From assembly GCA_018350325.1 (NCBI GenBank), contig JAEVLN010000010.1:434001-498000 (forward strand): a stretch of DNA of 64,000 bases, read 5' to 3'. Positions 23,040 to 34,969 of this stretch are shown piece after piece; the first letter of the stretch is position 1, and every line of letters begins with the position of its first letter. The notes under the pieces are model-generated. The model saw only the letters and a list, made by a program, of their open reading frames with translations, was not told the DNA's origin and ran no database searches. Position numbers and translations under genes: made by a program. This stretch comes from Globodera rostochiensis. Its lineage: Eukaryota; Nematoda; Chromadorea; Rhabditida; Heteroderidae.

Positions 23040-24080
23040 AATTGCAATGTTGATTTTAAAATATTTATTTCCACTGTTGAGTTGTCCAGTGCCGAATTGC
23101 TCTTTGTACGTGTGAAAATCGGTGGAAAAACTGAAACAAAATGGCATTAATCCTGCTAAACATTTATTGTAATCAAAAGAACTTACTCGGAAATGTCCAA
23201 TCTAAAGTTGTAGAATTTGTTGACCGACCAAATATTTCCAAATAAGGGGGCGGGCGAATCTTGAGTAAAACTTTATCTAGTATCGGAGGATTAGTAATTC
23301 AGTAAGTTTGAAGTATTTATTGTTTTCTTTATAAAATAATATGCGAAAAATGATTTAGGAGGCGTGTGGTTGAATGTGGGGTGTTTCAAAAAATGTTTTC
23401 AAATTTTGTGACTTTTGCGACATGTGCCGGGGTCTAGTCAAGGGGACACCATATGGAATCTTTTTATTACTAAAATATGAATATTGAATTAAATAACATG
23501 GAATCGGAGCAAAGATTAATATTTTGAAAGAAATTATTGAACGAGTAAAAAGGGTCCTTCCATCTCTTCCATTACAAAGTTTGAAGTTCTATAACTCTTC
23601 ACGAATTAAACAAAATAAAGCAATATTGGTGCTATAGAAAAATTTGGCAATTTCGCTAATATTTGTAATGGATGAGTTGAGTTGACCCCGCGTAAAAGAT
23701 ATGTAGTGGGACGCTTAAAAGAAAAGGTGGGTTGCGAAAGAATTAAAATCTGGTCTCGTCTGTGATGCTGTGAATGTGGTGGATGCTGAAAATCTCCGCT
23801 GCTGTAACGTTTTTTGAGTTTGGCAAAGACGATGCGCCAAGAGGTTGGGATGAAGGTTAGACGCGACATTTGAAAGAATAGTGTGAATAGTGAAGAGACT
23901 TTTGTAGAGAAAAAGAGAAAAATGAGAGATAAGGGGAGGGGGGAGAAGAGCAAATGGCTACGCTGCTCGGCGTGGGAGCGCAGAGAAAGAAGAAAGAAAG
24001 AAGTGCAAAGAAAAAAGGATGGAGTGAATGAGCCAGAGATTAAGGTCTGATAAAGAAAAAAATAAGTCGCCGCGCACTGG
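23040..24080. other. Intergenic, no gene supported
   Basis: AT-rich spacer followed by a purine-rich GAGAAAGAAGAAAGAAAG stretch at about 23880-24010. The ORF at 23606-23953 lacks a conserved motif and is not called. Confidence 0.6.
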
Positions 24081-24082
24081 CG

Positions 24083-24155
24083 TCATGGTGTAGTGGATAA
24101 GCACTTTAGCGTTTGCCTCGGTGAGTGTGCTGGTTCAATTCCCGAAGGTGATATA
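24083..24155 (+). other. tRNA-like sequence, probable SINE or tRNA pseudogene
   Basis: TGGTGTAGTGGATAAGCAC is a strong box A/D-arm, and GGTTCAATTCCCGA is a box-B-like T-arm about 30 bases later. The acceptor ends do not pair, so a working tRNA is doubtful. Confidence 0.45.
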
Positions 24156-24368
24156 CCAAATTGACAAATTTATTTCTTTTTTTTCATTCCATTTGAGTTT
24201 AAATGTTCATATTAAAAACATTAATAAAACAGTAATGTTAGAATTCAGATTCATTGTTTTACATAACATTTAAGTGAATAAAAGACAAAAATGACTGATA
24301 GTGAGGGAAAGGTTAAATATTGTCGATTTTGATCAATGAATGATTCGGCCAAAATTTTAGGTGATTAC

Positions 24369-24499
24369 TAGTGATGCACGAGACCTAAAATTCCCGATAC
24401 TCGAGACTCGATACCGAGACTTGACCCCGAGACTCGATACCAGACCCAAAAAACCCGAGACTTTTCTCGAGTCGAGACCGAGACTCTCGTACATCACTA
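24369..24499. mobile_element. 131-bp MITE, TAGTGATGCACGAGAC ends (hAT-like)
   Basis: Inverted ends TAGTGATGCACGAGAC and CTCGTACATCACTA. Flanking GTGATTAC and GTGTTTAC match at 7 of 8 bases, consistent with an 8-bp target duplication. Interior is made of GAGACTCGAGACCGAG-type short repeats. Same family as 25875-26710; a single end also occurs near 41455-41470. Confidence 0.8.
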
Positions 24500-24515
24500 G
24501 TGTTTACATGCAAAG

Positions 24516-25211
24516 GTGTCCGGACTTTTCGACAGTGGACTATTCGACAGAGGACTTTTCGCCAGTGGACTTTTCGACAGTAAGCGGACTTTTCGACAGT
24601 GCTGGACAATTCGACAGCGGCGGACAATTCGACAGCGGATTTTTCGACAGTACAACAAATTAAAAAATTTTAAGTTAATTAAAATTTTCAAAAAAAATTT
24701 TATATGTAAGCCAATATTCAAAAGATATTTTTATCCATCTAAATTTAATACAAATTTGGTTAGACGATCTTCTGCTTACATGCCTCTGATTATCTCACTG
24801 AATTTCTGATGCCCGTTTCTATTTCTCAAATTATTTTTTTAGTTAAAAACACCTTCGTATGTGCCTAAATTTGCGGTTTCAAAATTCTGTGCCATAATTA
24901 TTAGATTTTTCAAAATCTGACCGAAAATAGACAAATTACAAAGATATTCTTTCATTAGATATTGATAAGAAAAATTTATTTTATAGACCATCTCAAGAAC
25001 TTTGCGCCAGCTCACTCACTCAAGAACATATATTGGAATTGGAATAATATTGATAAAAAATATCTTTTGAATATTGGCTTACATATAAAATTTTTTTTTG
25101 AAAATTTTAATTAACTTAAAATTTTTTAAATTTGTTGTACTGTCGAAAAATCCGTTGTCGAATCGTCCGCCGCTTTCGAATTGTCCAGCACTGTCGAAAA
25201 GTCCTAGCGCC
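24516..25211. mobile_element. 696-bp foldback element with 9-bp target duplication (Mutator-like)
   Basis: Long inverted repeats of about 150-200 bases flank a short centre. The outer parts are made of TTCGACAG/CTGTCGAA subrepeats and the inner parts share TAAGCCAATATTCAAAAGAT. Exact CATGCAAAG occurs at 24507-24515 and 25212-25220, a 9-bp duplication typical of Mutator-like elements. No transposase reading frame. Confidence 0.8.
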
Positions 25212-25447
25212 CATGCAAAGCTGCCGTTGCTTGGAAACCAAATGAGCCGTTGAGAATTGAGGAGGTGGAAGTCGCGCCGCCAAAAGTGCCATTCATTAAT
25301 TAAACAATTAAATTTAGTACATAATTGCTTTTTAAAGGCTGGTAAAAAGTCCGAATTAAAGTAATTGAAGCAAATAATTTATTAACAAAATTCACAATTA
25401 AGGAAGGGGGCATTTACAAAAAATTGAAAAAGAATAATATTTATCAG

Positions 25448-25832
<385 letters not shown>

Positions 25833-25874
25833 AGAGATTGAATGTTGGCCAAAATGTCCTGTTTGGGTAACCAT

Positions 25875-26710
25875 TAGTGATGCACGAGACCCAAAATTTA
25901 CCGAGACTCGAGAGTCGAGACCGAGACCGAGACTTGACCCCGAGACTCGAGACCGAGACCGAGACTTGACCCCGAGACTCGAGACCGAGACCGAGACCCA
26001 ATAAACCCGAGAAATTTCTCGAGTCGAGACTCGAGACCGAGACTTTTTTGAAAATTTTTTAATTTTTTGGTTCAAAAATTTGGAAAAATCAAAAAATTTT
26101 TGCAATTTTTATTAAAGGGTTTTGCAGGGACCAGCGGTATCGGCAGGCGCCGCAGCGAACAAGAATTTATTTAGTTTAAATTTAGGAGTGTATTTTTGGG
26201 TTACCGTATTACCTCTTGTAATTCCACATGTGGAATTATTTTTCAACCTCCTCAGAAAGGGCGGAATTATTAGAGAGTGTGGAATTATCAGAGAGTGTGG
26301 ACTGGGCCGCAAATGTCGGGCCGCAAATGTCTATTTTGTTTTAAGCCGCAAATGTCTGGGCCGCAAATGTCTACACACCAAAAATAACTACCGAATTTAA
26401 TTATGGGAATAGAACCGCCGATACATAAGTTACGATATAGAGCTTAACCACTGAGTCATAAGAGGATCCAACGGATGCGCTGTGCAAAGGATTTATTTAA
26501 AGGATTTTTAAATTTAATTTGTCATTATGTTTTTCAAATCTAAGCTTTGAATTCTAAACAAATTCTCTCCAAAAATGCCATCTTTACCAGTGCAAAAAAG
26601 TCTCGTTTTCCGAGACTAAAAACCCGAGAGTCGAGACCGAGACCGAGACCCAAAAAACCCGAGAAATTTCTCGAGTCGAGACTCGAGACCGAGACTCTCG
26701 TGCATCACTA
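25875..26710. mobile_element. 836-bp nested hAT-like element with exact 8-bp target duplication
   Basis: Ends TAGTGATGCACGAGAC and CTCGTGCATCACTA are inverted repeats. GTAACCAT flanks both sides (25867-25874 and 26711-26718). GAGACCGAGACC short repeats lie at both ends and unrelated sequence sits in the middle, including a GGCCGCAAATGTCT repeat and a tRNA-like segment, so other insertions are nested within it. No transposase. Confidence 0.85.
26400..26466 (-). other. tRNA-like segment nested in a hAT-like element
   Basis: Minus strand carries ATGACTCAGTGGTTAAGCTC (box A/D-arm) and GGCGGTTCTATTCCC (box B). Ends do not form an acceptor stem. Likely tRNA-derived repeat. Confidence 0.4.
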
Positions 26711-26869
26711 GTAACCATCAACACATTTTCTTTAATTTTTCAACAAATTTTTTTACAAAGATTGCCAAATTTTTTATTTTTCTGACACTTTTTGGTTTAA
26801 TTTTGTAACAAAGACTTGATTTTTGTAAACAATTTTCTGGCGGTGCCCAAACAACACGGGAACAACAAT

Positions 26870-29215
26870 TTAAATGCCGACCGCAGTGCAAACGATGCGC
26901 GGGTGTGGCAGAGGAACGAACTGGACGGTGTCAAAGGTGGGCGCGGTGTTCAGCTCCTGTTCCCCTCTGCTGATGGCTTCTTCATGTTCTTTGATGCGGA
27001 TGAGGTTGTCCTGTGAAGTGCGCAAATATAACAAAAGTTTAAACCAAAAAAATTGCGTGTTTCACCTGGATTTTTTGGGAGATGGACAACTCTCCGAAAA
27101 GTTGTCCATGTGTTCTTCGGAGTACCGAACGTTGGCCTTTTTGATGAGACACAAATTCTCAAACGCCTCATTGTCCAAACAGTAAATTCTTTCCGGGTGG
27201 AGAGGAACAGACATCTTAAAATGGAGGTTGGCCAATTTTTGGTAAACAAAAATTGATTCATTTTTATAGTACATAATGTTTAATATTTAAACAGTAAATC
27301 CCCACATTATGCTCAGCTTCAATCGGATTCAGAATTGCTTGCAACAATTTCCGCGTTTTTTCTAAAATGCAATTGCTACTATTCATTTTCAACTGCTTAG
27401 TAAACGCCAACCCGGTTTGTAATTGCATCCACGCCCATTTGTGAACAAAAAGACGATGTTCTAAAAATGATATAAATCCGCCATCACTGCCGCCCCTCCC
27501 CATTCCTTGGCTGATGAAGCTGAGCGTCTTTTGAAAGTTGTTTTTGTCCTCTTCGACTCCGCCGTCCGTGCCGATGCCCGGCGTATCGATCAAACGGATT
27601 TTGTGCCCATCTGAAGTTTAATTTAATTATTTTTAAAAAGCAGAAATGTCTCATCTGACGACCTCTCAAAGTGATTATGTACGCCTTAGGCCATTTGGTC
27701 TGCGATTTGCCAGGCTCAAAGCACTCGTCTTTGCTCTTCTTTCCTATAAACACCTTCGTCTGCACTAACTTCCCGTCGGCATCGTATTCCTCTGTACTGA
27801 ACCGGGCCGGTATCACCGACTCAATTTCGTCCTCCGCCTGTTCAATATTTGTAATACAATCATCGGGCTTTTTAAAAATGATCTGAGCTATCCAGGATTT
27901 TACTATTCAAAAGATCTGATCGAATCACCCAAACAAAAATGGGGGGGGGGGGAGGGGAGGAAGTTTCCAACTTACCATGGCATCAAATTCATAATCAGCA
28001 AGTTAGTAGCTTTTCTCTAGAAATTGTTTGAAATATCTTATTTGATCCGTGTTACGAAAGTCAATAGAAAATAAAAATGAGAATTAAACGGGTTTTGAAT
28101 CAGTTAAAACTTTTGAAAAAATAAATTTTATTTTTAGAAAAGTAAAGGGTCCCCCTATGGGTTTGGCACCTCAACCCCCTCAACTACGAACCAGTCGACC
28201 TTCCAGCTGCATAAGTGCCCCATTTCACTTTCCGCCCATCTGAATGGCTTCATCGAAGATCGGATGTTTCAGATAGTTGACGATCGCATTGATCAGCGTT
28301 GATTTGCCCACGCCAATTTCACCCAACAGCAAGGTCAAAATGCCCTTACTTTTCATTCTTTCCAACTCCTTGTTCAACTGAATTTTTGCAAAGTGTTTGA
28401 ATTCCATTCCATGAGCGTCCATATCGTTGCAACGAAAAGAGAACTCCTCCACCGGCGTGGCACCACAGGCGCAATAGAAATGAGTCATTGGAGCCTTTTT
28501 AGGAGAAATTTACAATTTAAATGTTCAAAGGCAATTGACTTACATTTTCCTCTTTAACGAAGGCCAACGTTTGGCCACAGTCATCGCAGCCCCACAATAA
28601 GTCGTTGTTCTGACATTTACCCCCATAGCCTTCGCAGAGGGGACATGGCAAACTGCATGGTTCTGTCTTCTTCCGAGGTACTGCTCCAACTTCAGTTCGT
28701 TGAGAATTTTCAATCTGTACATAGATCTTCTGCTTTTAAAATTTCCCTAATTTACTTACCCGGGCAAAGCAAATTTGCAATTTCTGCGCTTCCTCCGTCA
28801 CACAATCGGCCGTCAGCAATTTGTGCCCGCGCATTTTGACCAATCGACTGCCAATGTTTGGGAATCCGTCCAATTCGAGAATGCCTTGCGGCAATCCGCC
28901 GTATGCCGTGGCATCGTCGTCACTCAACATAACATCCAAATCAACAAAAGCGCAGCTCTTGCCCCGTTTAGCCATTTGGTAAAGTTGGCCCAAACATCGT
29001 CGATAGAATTTTTCTCCGTTCTGTTGAGAAGACAAACCGACGTCAGCGTCGACCGGTGGAATCGTCCGCGACTCGCTGTACAGAAGGACAAAGTGCAAAG
29101 TCGAAGAAGCGCTGGTGCTGGAGCCACCGTTGCCAAGCAGCACATCCGTCAGGCGTCGACTGCCACGTCCGATGTATTGAACACATTCAAAAGCGAAGAT
29201 TACATCTCTTCAAGA
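26870..29215 (-). CDS. P-loop GTPase with N-terminal zinc-ribbon-like segment; model partly unresolved
   Basis: Minus-strand exons: about 29215-28760, 28714-28544, 28494-28229, about 27883-27663, 27610-about 27310, 27214-27066 and 27010-26870. The second carries CSLPCPLCEGYGGKC and WGCDDCG, a zinc-ribbon/DnaJ-like Cys cluster. The third carries G1 motif GEIGVGKST; the fifth opens HKIRLIDTPG with the G3 DTPG. The last ends HPRIVCTAVGI then TAA. Motifs fit a septin/AIG1-type GTPase of a kind expanded in invertebrates; the exact family is inferred. Two problems: exon three to four does not join in phase, and exon 27214-27066 changes frame near the TTTT at about 27091 (DNFSE versus GELSISQKIQ). 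This is either decay or sequence error. Start not identified. Confidence 0.6.
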
Positions 29216-29219
29216 TGAA

Positions 29220-30140
29220 TGCACCCCCCTAATTATTTTCTTTTTTAATCACAAATAGTTTTTATAAGGTTAAGACGATCGTTTTTAATTTTCTTCCCTT
29301 TTCCGTAAAAAGCAAAATCGTTCCTTTCTTTGCATCTTTTGCTGGCTGCCCATTCACTCACAAATCAGTCACCAAAAATTATTCCGTGCAGCAGCAGCCA
29401 TTCTGTCCCCTCCGGGGACAACTTTTGTCGGCACCGCAAGCAATGAATTTTCTGCTGATAATTAGCAGAAGAAACATTAAAAATTAATCGGAAAACGACA
29501 AATCTATCCGGCTGGTTGAATTAATACATTTAAATTTTGTTCTTTGGATTTTTATTTTCAATGTATTTTTAATTATTAATTTGTTTTCTCATTTTTTATT
29601 TAAATTTATAAAATAATTAAAAATCAATTTTTCCCGTAATTTAATTACTTTTCAGCGTTTTCCGCCATTAAAGTCACACAAATTGCGATTGAATGGTCCG
29701 ATTGATAAGCAAAAAATTAACAAAAGTGGAGTTAAAAAATGCGGACGCAATTTATGAACGTAAAATATTTTTTTTTTGTCTCAATTTTTAAAACATTTCC
29801 TGATAGATTAGTTGTTGTCGATTTGTTTTGTAATAACAACAGCCTGGGAATTGCCAATAAAAAAGACAATAAAAAAACTAATCAAAAATTATAATCCAAT
29901 CCATCTCCGGAAATATCGATCTGCTGATCGGGACAGTTTTCGTCCAATCTCTACGCGCCTGTTTTACATTTATTTATATGATCGCATTTTGCAAATATTT
30001 GTTTAGCGAATTTTTCCGCTTATTGAACGAACAAACAATTTTTTTTTATACAATTGTTTTCGCGAATCGTCAATATTTGCTTATTTATGGGAAGTAAAAG
30101 TTTGAAAAGCAATAAAATAATTCAATTCAAAAATAAAAAT
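29220..30140. other. Intergenic, AT-rich, no gene supported
   Basis: Separates the minus-strand GTPase from the plus-strand transporter. It would hold both promoters if both are live. No motif can be singled out. Confidence 0.6.
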
Positions 30141-30536
30141 AAAAATGGCGCCCCGGGCGGAGAATCAAATCGGCCGTTGGGGTGCCACTTCGTTTATCGT
30201 CGGCAATATTGTCGGGGCTGGCATTTTCATTTCACCCAAATCGGTGGTCAAATATACCGGATCTGTGAGTTTTGTTTATAAATAAATTTTAAAAAAATTA
30301 CACAAAATGTTCCATTTTTGATCGGACTTTCCATGTGCGTTTGGATTCTTTGCGGAGCGATCAGCACACTGGGAGCATATTGTTACGTGGAACTTGGCAC
30401 AAGCATTCGCCGATCGGGCGGCGATTTCGCTTATCTTTGCCATGTAAAATGGTCACATTTTTGTATTCCTTAAATTAATTAATTTACTTAATTATTATGT
30501 CCCATTTATAGAGAAGCGCATTTTTGTATAGTCCCC

Positions 30537-30711
30537 AGTAGAGTTGGACAAACCCAAATATTATTCGGGTTCCCCGGATATTGGTTAGCTCAAAAACAGT
30601 CCGAATATCCGGGTAATTTGGCTGGGGTTGGCCAAGACCCGGATAATTTACCCAAAAAATTTCCGAAAACACCCGGATAATGGTCCCGGATAATCCAGTT
30701 TTGTCCAACCC
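30537..30711. mobile_element. About 175-bp MITE in a transporter intron
   Basis: AGAGTTGGACAAAC and GTTTTGTCCAACCC form inverted ends. TAGTCCCC lies on both sides (30529-30536 and 30712-30719), a candidate 8-bp target duplication, although one or two bases of end assignment are ambiguous. GGATAATTT and CCGGATAT subrepeats inside. A related end, AGTAGGGTTGGACGGGACC, lies at 35634 beside the satellite. Confidence 0.7.
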
Positions 30712-32337
30712 TAGTCCCCACTATAAAATAAATAAATAAAAAGATGATTTAGGAATGCAATTGCCTTTATGTTTATGAGTGTTGGATGTGTGCTAATTTA
30801 CCCGATGATGTTGGCCATTCAGGCGAACACTTTTGCCGAATACATTGTGCAAGGTGTTATTTAATGTTTTTTGTTTTTGTAATAAAAAATGTAAAATTTT
30901 CTTTAATTTTTAGGCTTTGGGCTTAGGGAAATGCTGCCCGACGATTCGCTGGAACAAATCGTTTTCAAAAAATTAGTCGGCTTTCTCACCGTTTGGCTTC
31001 TTCTTTTTCTCAATTTTTTCTCATTTCGAAAAGTTGTCGCGCGATTCCAACTAAAAATAGGCAAAGAATTAAATTTGATTTTTTTTTGTCATTTTTTTCT
31101 AATTTTTGATGGTTACTTCATTCGCAAAAATAGTGGCCAATGTTCTGATTGTTGGCATTGCTTTTTACTTTTTGATCTTTAAAGGTAAATGTTTCATCAA
31201 ATATTAATACAATTAATTATAATTTTATTTATTAATTCTAATTTAAATTATTATTTTAATTAATTATGCAAATTAGGCTCTTACGAAAACCTACGAGATC
31301 CTTTTGCCAATTCAACATTTGCGGCCGGAAATTTAGTGAATGCCTTTTTTGCCGGATTTTTCAGTTACGACGGATGGGATGTGTTGAATTTTGGTGCCGA
31401 AGAGATAAAAGACCCAAAAAGGCACAATTTTTATTGATTATTTTTGCTTTTTATACTTTCTAAATTTTTTTCTATATAAAATTTAAAGTTAATAATTATT
31501 TTGATTAACCCCAATTTTGCCCTTCGCTATTTTTGTGGGAATGAGCTGTGTGTCCACAATTTATGCAACCATCAATTTGTCCTATTTCAGCCAGCAGGCA
31601 AATATTTTATTTTCATATACTTTATGAATTTTAAAATTTATATTTTTTTTAAATTTTAAAAATTTATATTTTTTTAAACTTTAAAAATTTATATTTTTTA
31701 AATTCTCAGATATCTTTTTGCTGTTGCTCGTGAACGTCATTTGCCTTCGTTTATTTCGTTTGCTAGCACAAAGCATGACAGTCCGAAGGCCGCACTATTT
31801 GTTCATGTAAAAAAACTAAGCGCGAATACTTTTATTTTAATTTTAGCATTTTGTTTATTTAACTGAATTTTCAACATTTATTAAAAATTTATAAATTTTA
31901 CTTAGACATTTCATTAAATGGCTCCTCATTTTGAGGTGCTTTTGGGTTCATTTTTTCCTTTGTCGGCAACACGGAACAGCTGATGGAGTATCTCGGCTTT
32001 GCACAATGGCTTCAACGGGGCTTCACCATGTGCGCATTGCTGTACATCCGATTTGGACATTTGCCCGTTCATCCTCAGGCAAAAAAAAGACATTAAACTA
32101 ATCTTTTTAGGCGAGGGGGCGGGTGAGTCGGCGGTGCCGATAGGCGCCGCCGAGAAAATTTTGGAATTTTTTACTCAATTTGTTAACAGATTTGCGACCG
32201 AAATTTAAAAAAGTGTTATTTCTCTCTTTTTTCCCCTACGCTGAGAAAAAATTTTCTTTTTCAAAATTTTGGGATTTTGGTGCGAGGTTGTTACAGTGGG
32301 GAGTGCCCAAGTGCGGCGTTGGGGGGGGGGGGGCTAC

Positions 32338-33078
32338 CGGTCCGAAGGTCGAAAACTCCGAAGGTCGAAAATCCCAAGGTCGAAAAGTCCGAAGGTCGAA
32401 AAGAACAAAAACAGTCCGAAGGTCGAAAAGAACAAAAACAGTCCGAAGGTCGAATGGAACAATTATAGTCCGAAGGTCGAAAAAATAAATTTAAGCAGAA
32501 GGAATAAGTTTGAAGGCCAAATTAATAGAAAAGCGTACTATTTTTTAAGCATTTTAATCGGTCCGAACTTTAGGGCGTCATTAACCTAACAATATTTGCC
32601 GGCTATCGGACATTTGGCACATCGCTCGCCCATTGAATGGTTCAGGTTCGAATAAAATCTCGTCGAACTGATTTGTGAGTAAGAATCCGCAGAAAGTTTG
32701 TGCTTTGCCTTTTTGTAATTTGGTGTTCCTTGAACAATCTTAAGGTCAAAATTTTGAGATTTCGCAAAATGTTAGAAGGTTAGATTCAGATTCTACACCC
32801 CCCGAAAACCCCAAAAATTTGATTGTGGTTCTGTATTCCAATCAATTTACAATGGGTCTGGATTCGGCCATTGACATTTATAGAAAATCGTACCGTTATC
32901 TTAACTTTTATATGCAAAAAATTCGTATTTTATTGGTAAAAACATGTTTTTTATTTTCTATTCGATCTTCGGACTTTTCGACCTTGGGATTTTCGACCTT
33001 CGGACTATAATTGTTCTATTCGACCTTCGGACAGTTTTTGTTCTTTTCGACCTTCGGATTTTTCGACCTTCGGAAGAA
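32338..33078. mobile_element. About 740-bp foldback element with GTCCGAAGGTCGAAAA ends
   Basis: Left arm (32338-32480) is tandem GTCCGAAGGTCGAAAA units. Right arm (32965-33078) is the same units inverted (TTTTCGACCTTCGGAC). Arms also share AACAAAAACAGTC and AACAATTATAGTC. Same architecture as 24516-25211 but a different sequence family. No clear target duplication found. Confidence 0.8.
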
Positions 33079-33330
33079 TTAAAATAAGTAAATTAGTAAT
33101 TTCTAACAAATATATTTCCATTAATAATTAATTAAAGTGTTTCAGCGAATGAAAACAATATAGATAGGTAAAAGCTTTTGTAAAAAAGCTGTGATAATCA
33201 TTGAATTTGGACTTTTAGTCAATCCGCGTTCCGTTGCTGATCACAATTTTCATGTTCATTTGCTTTTCGGTCGTCATCGTTTTAATAATAGATCTTATGG
33301 CGCGACTAACGCAACTTAAATGTATAAATT

Positions 33331-33690
33331 ATTAAAAAAAGTATTTTTCCCAAATCCAAAAAATAAGTTAACAGAAAATTATTTTTATTTATTATTTGAA
33401 ATGTTTTTTCTCATTTAATTTTGCGTGTTTTAAATGGGAAATTATCATTCATCGTTGCCGTTCATGCCACGGCATTGCAGGCAGTCCATTCTATTTTTAA
33501 AATTTTAAATGTTGCGTTAGAGTAGCTTTCAACCAAATTAATTTTTGACTTGGCCTTCCATATTTAAGGATACCTATTTTAGTTATTTTAAAGGGGTACC
33601 TATTTATTTTTTTTATTTTGAAATAATATTTAAATTGTGTCGCCGCTTTTCTAATTTCATGTCTCGGTCCATTTTCTAAGAGGATTTAAA
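33331..33690. other. Intergenic between transporter and repeat ORF
   Basis: AT-rich; no coding segment or repeat recognised. Confidence 0.55.
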
Positions 33691-33691
33691 T

Positions 33692-34490
33692 ATGGCATTA
33701 TTGCTTCTTCTCCGTCGTCTCCCACTTTGGCACTTCCTCCCTCTCCCCCTCCTCCTTTTGTGCCATTACACCTCCCACACGTCCGCCTCGGCTATTGGCC
33801 TGCACAACCGTCTCCTGTTGCTGCGGGGCGCAATTATTGTACCCATGGCGAGCAGCAAATTGTCGGCGGCAGCGGCTGCTGAGGACAGTGCCGGCTTTTT
33901 GGTCTATACGGCACCGAAGAGATGACTGATCAGACCACCGCCACTGAAGAAGAGAATGGAGGACGGCACAATGATGACGATGAACAAGAAGAGAATGGAG
34001 GACGGCACAATGATGTCGATGAACAAGAAGAGAATGGAGGACGGCACAATGATGACGATGAACAAGAAGAGAATGGAGGACGGCACAATGATGACGATGA
34101 ACAAGAAGAGAATGGGGACGGCACAATGCTGACGATGAACAAAAAGAGAAGGGACGACGGCACACTAATGGCGATGAACAAAAAGAGAAGGGACGACGGC
34201 ACAATAATGGCGATGAACAAGAAGAGAATGGAGGACGGCACAATAATGGCGATGAACAAGAAGAGAATGGGGACGGCACAATGCTGACGATGAACAAGAA
34301 GAGAATGGAGGACGGCACAATGCTGACGATGAACAAAAAGAGAATGGAGGACAGCACAATAATGGCGATGAACAAGAAGAGAATGGAGGACGGCACAATG
34401 CTGACGATGAACAAGAAGAGAATGGGGACGGCACAATGCTGACGATGAACAAGAAGAGAATGGGGACGGCATAATAATGGCGATGAACAA
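33692..34490 (+). CDS. Signal-peptide ORF followed by 13-residue (39-bp) tandem repeats, frame broken
   Basis: ATG at 33692 opens MALLLLLRRLPLWHFLPLPL, a strong signal peptide, and continues to a TGA at 33925. An overlapping ATGA starts a second frame at 33922: MTDQTTATEEENGG, then four copies of the 13-residue unit EENGGRHNDDDEQ. Later repeat units are 38 bases long and shift the frame, ending the acidic repeat. A signal peptide plus hydrophilic tandem repeats is an architecture known from secreted nematode proteins, but no family is recognised. As read, the signal peptide and repeats are not in one frame, so the locus is either decayed, misassembled or joined by splicing I cannot see. Long minus-strand ORFs here are repeat shadows. 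Confidence 0.4.
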
Positions 34491-34966
34491 CATGGGCGTT
34501 TCGTAAATTCGCCAGGGCGTTTTGTAAATTTGCCACATATATTTTATGAAGTACTTTTAGACATCATAACATTATACACTCCGCACTAAATCAGTTAAAC
34601 CTTATACCATTGGAAAGCTCTAAATGAGTAGAAGCTGATTGTAAAACTAAACTAAGCAGTAAATTAAAGTTTTAAAAAGTTATGATCAGAAAACCACGAT
34701 AAAGTTTGATTTTTTGTAGTTTTAGCTTATAACTTTATATTCCGCAATAAATCACTTAATCCTTATACCAATGGAAAGCTCTTTATGAGTAGAGAAAGCA
34801 ATACAGCAAAATTGAAGCGATTTGATAAGCTTCAAAAAAGATATATACTCATCTAGAGCTTTCCAATAGTATAAGGTTTAACTGATTTAGTGCGGTGTGA
34901 ATAAAGTTATAATGTAGAAAACTACTACTTCATAAAATATATGTGGCGGATTTACGAAACGCCCAT
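34490..34966. mobile_element. About 477-bp MITE with CATGGGCGTTTCGTAAAT ends
   Basis: CATGGGCGTTTCGTAAAT at the left is the reverse complement of ATTTACGAAACGCCCATG at the right with one substitution. Inner arms share ACATATATTTTATGAAGTA. The interior has AGCTCTAAATGAGTAGA-type segments, themselves repeated. The left end sits directly in the 39-bp repeat array. No target duplication is obvious. Confidence 0.75.
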
Positions 34967-34969
34967 GGT

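Larger units (their letters stand above)
30145..33330 (+). pseudogene. SLC7-family (LAT-type) amino-acid transporter, decaying
   Basis: Exons in order: 30145-30264 (ATG; GATSFIVGNIVGAGIFISPK, the TM1 substrate motif), 30309-30451 ([13 protein letters not shown] to [13 protein letters not shown]), 30753-30853 (IYPMMLAIQANTFAEYIVQ), 30914-about 31052, about 31114-31184, 31277-about 31421 (AGFFSYDGWDVLNFGAEEI, TM6), about 31514-31597, 31710-31806 (FAVARERHLPSF), 31936-32078 and 33219-about 33330 (VPLLITIFMFICFSVVIVLI). These are LAT-type exchangers, normally 12-TM proteins paired with a heavy chain. Three exons (30309, 31114, 31514) lack an AG acceptor at the homology boundary, and a foldback element fills the last intron. 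I judge it a pseudogene, but non-canonical splicing or sequence error remains possible. Confidence 0.7.

Noticed and set aside
24083..24155. Functional tRNA gene
   Set aside because: Good A and B boxes but the acceptor and T stems do not pair; scored as tRNA-like repeat.
33698..34538. Long minus-strand ORFs (up to 238 residues) rich in HRHHCAVLHSLL-type repeats
   Set aside because: They are the reverse reading of the 39-bp repeat array.
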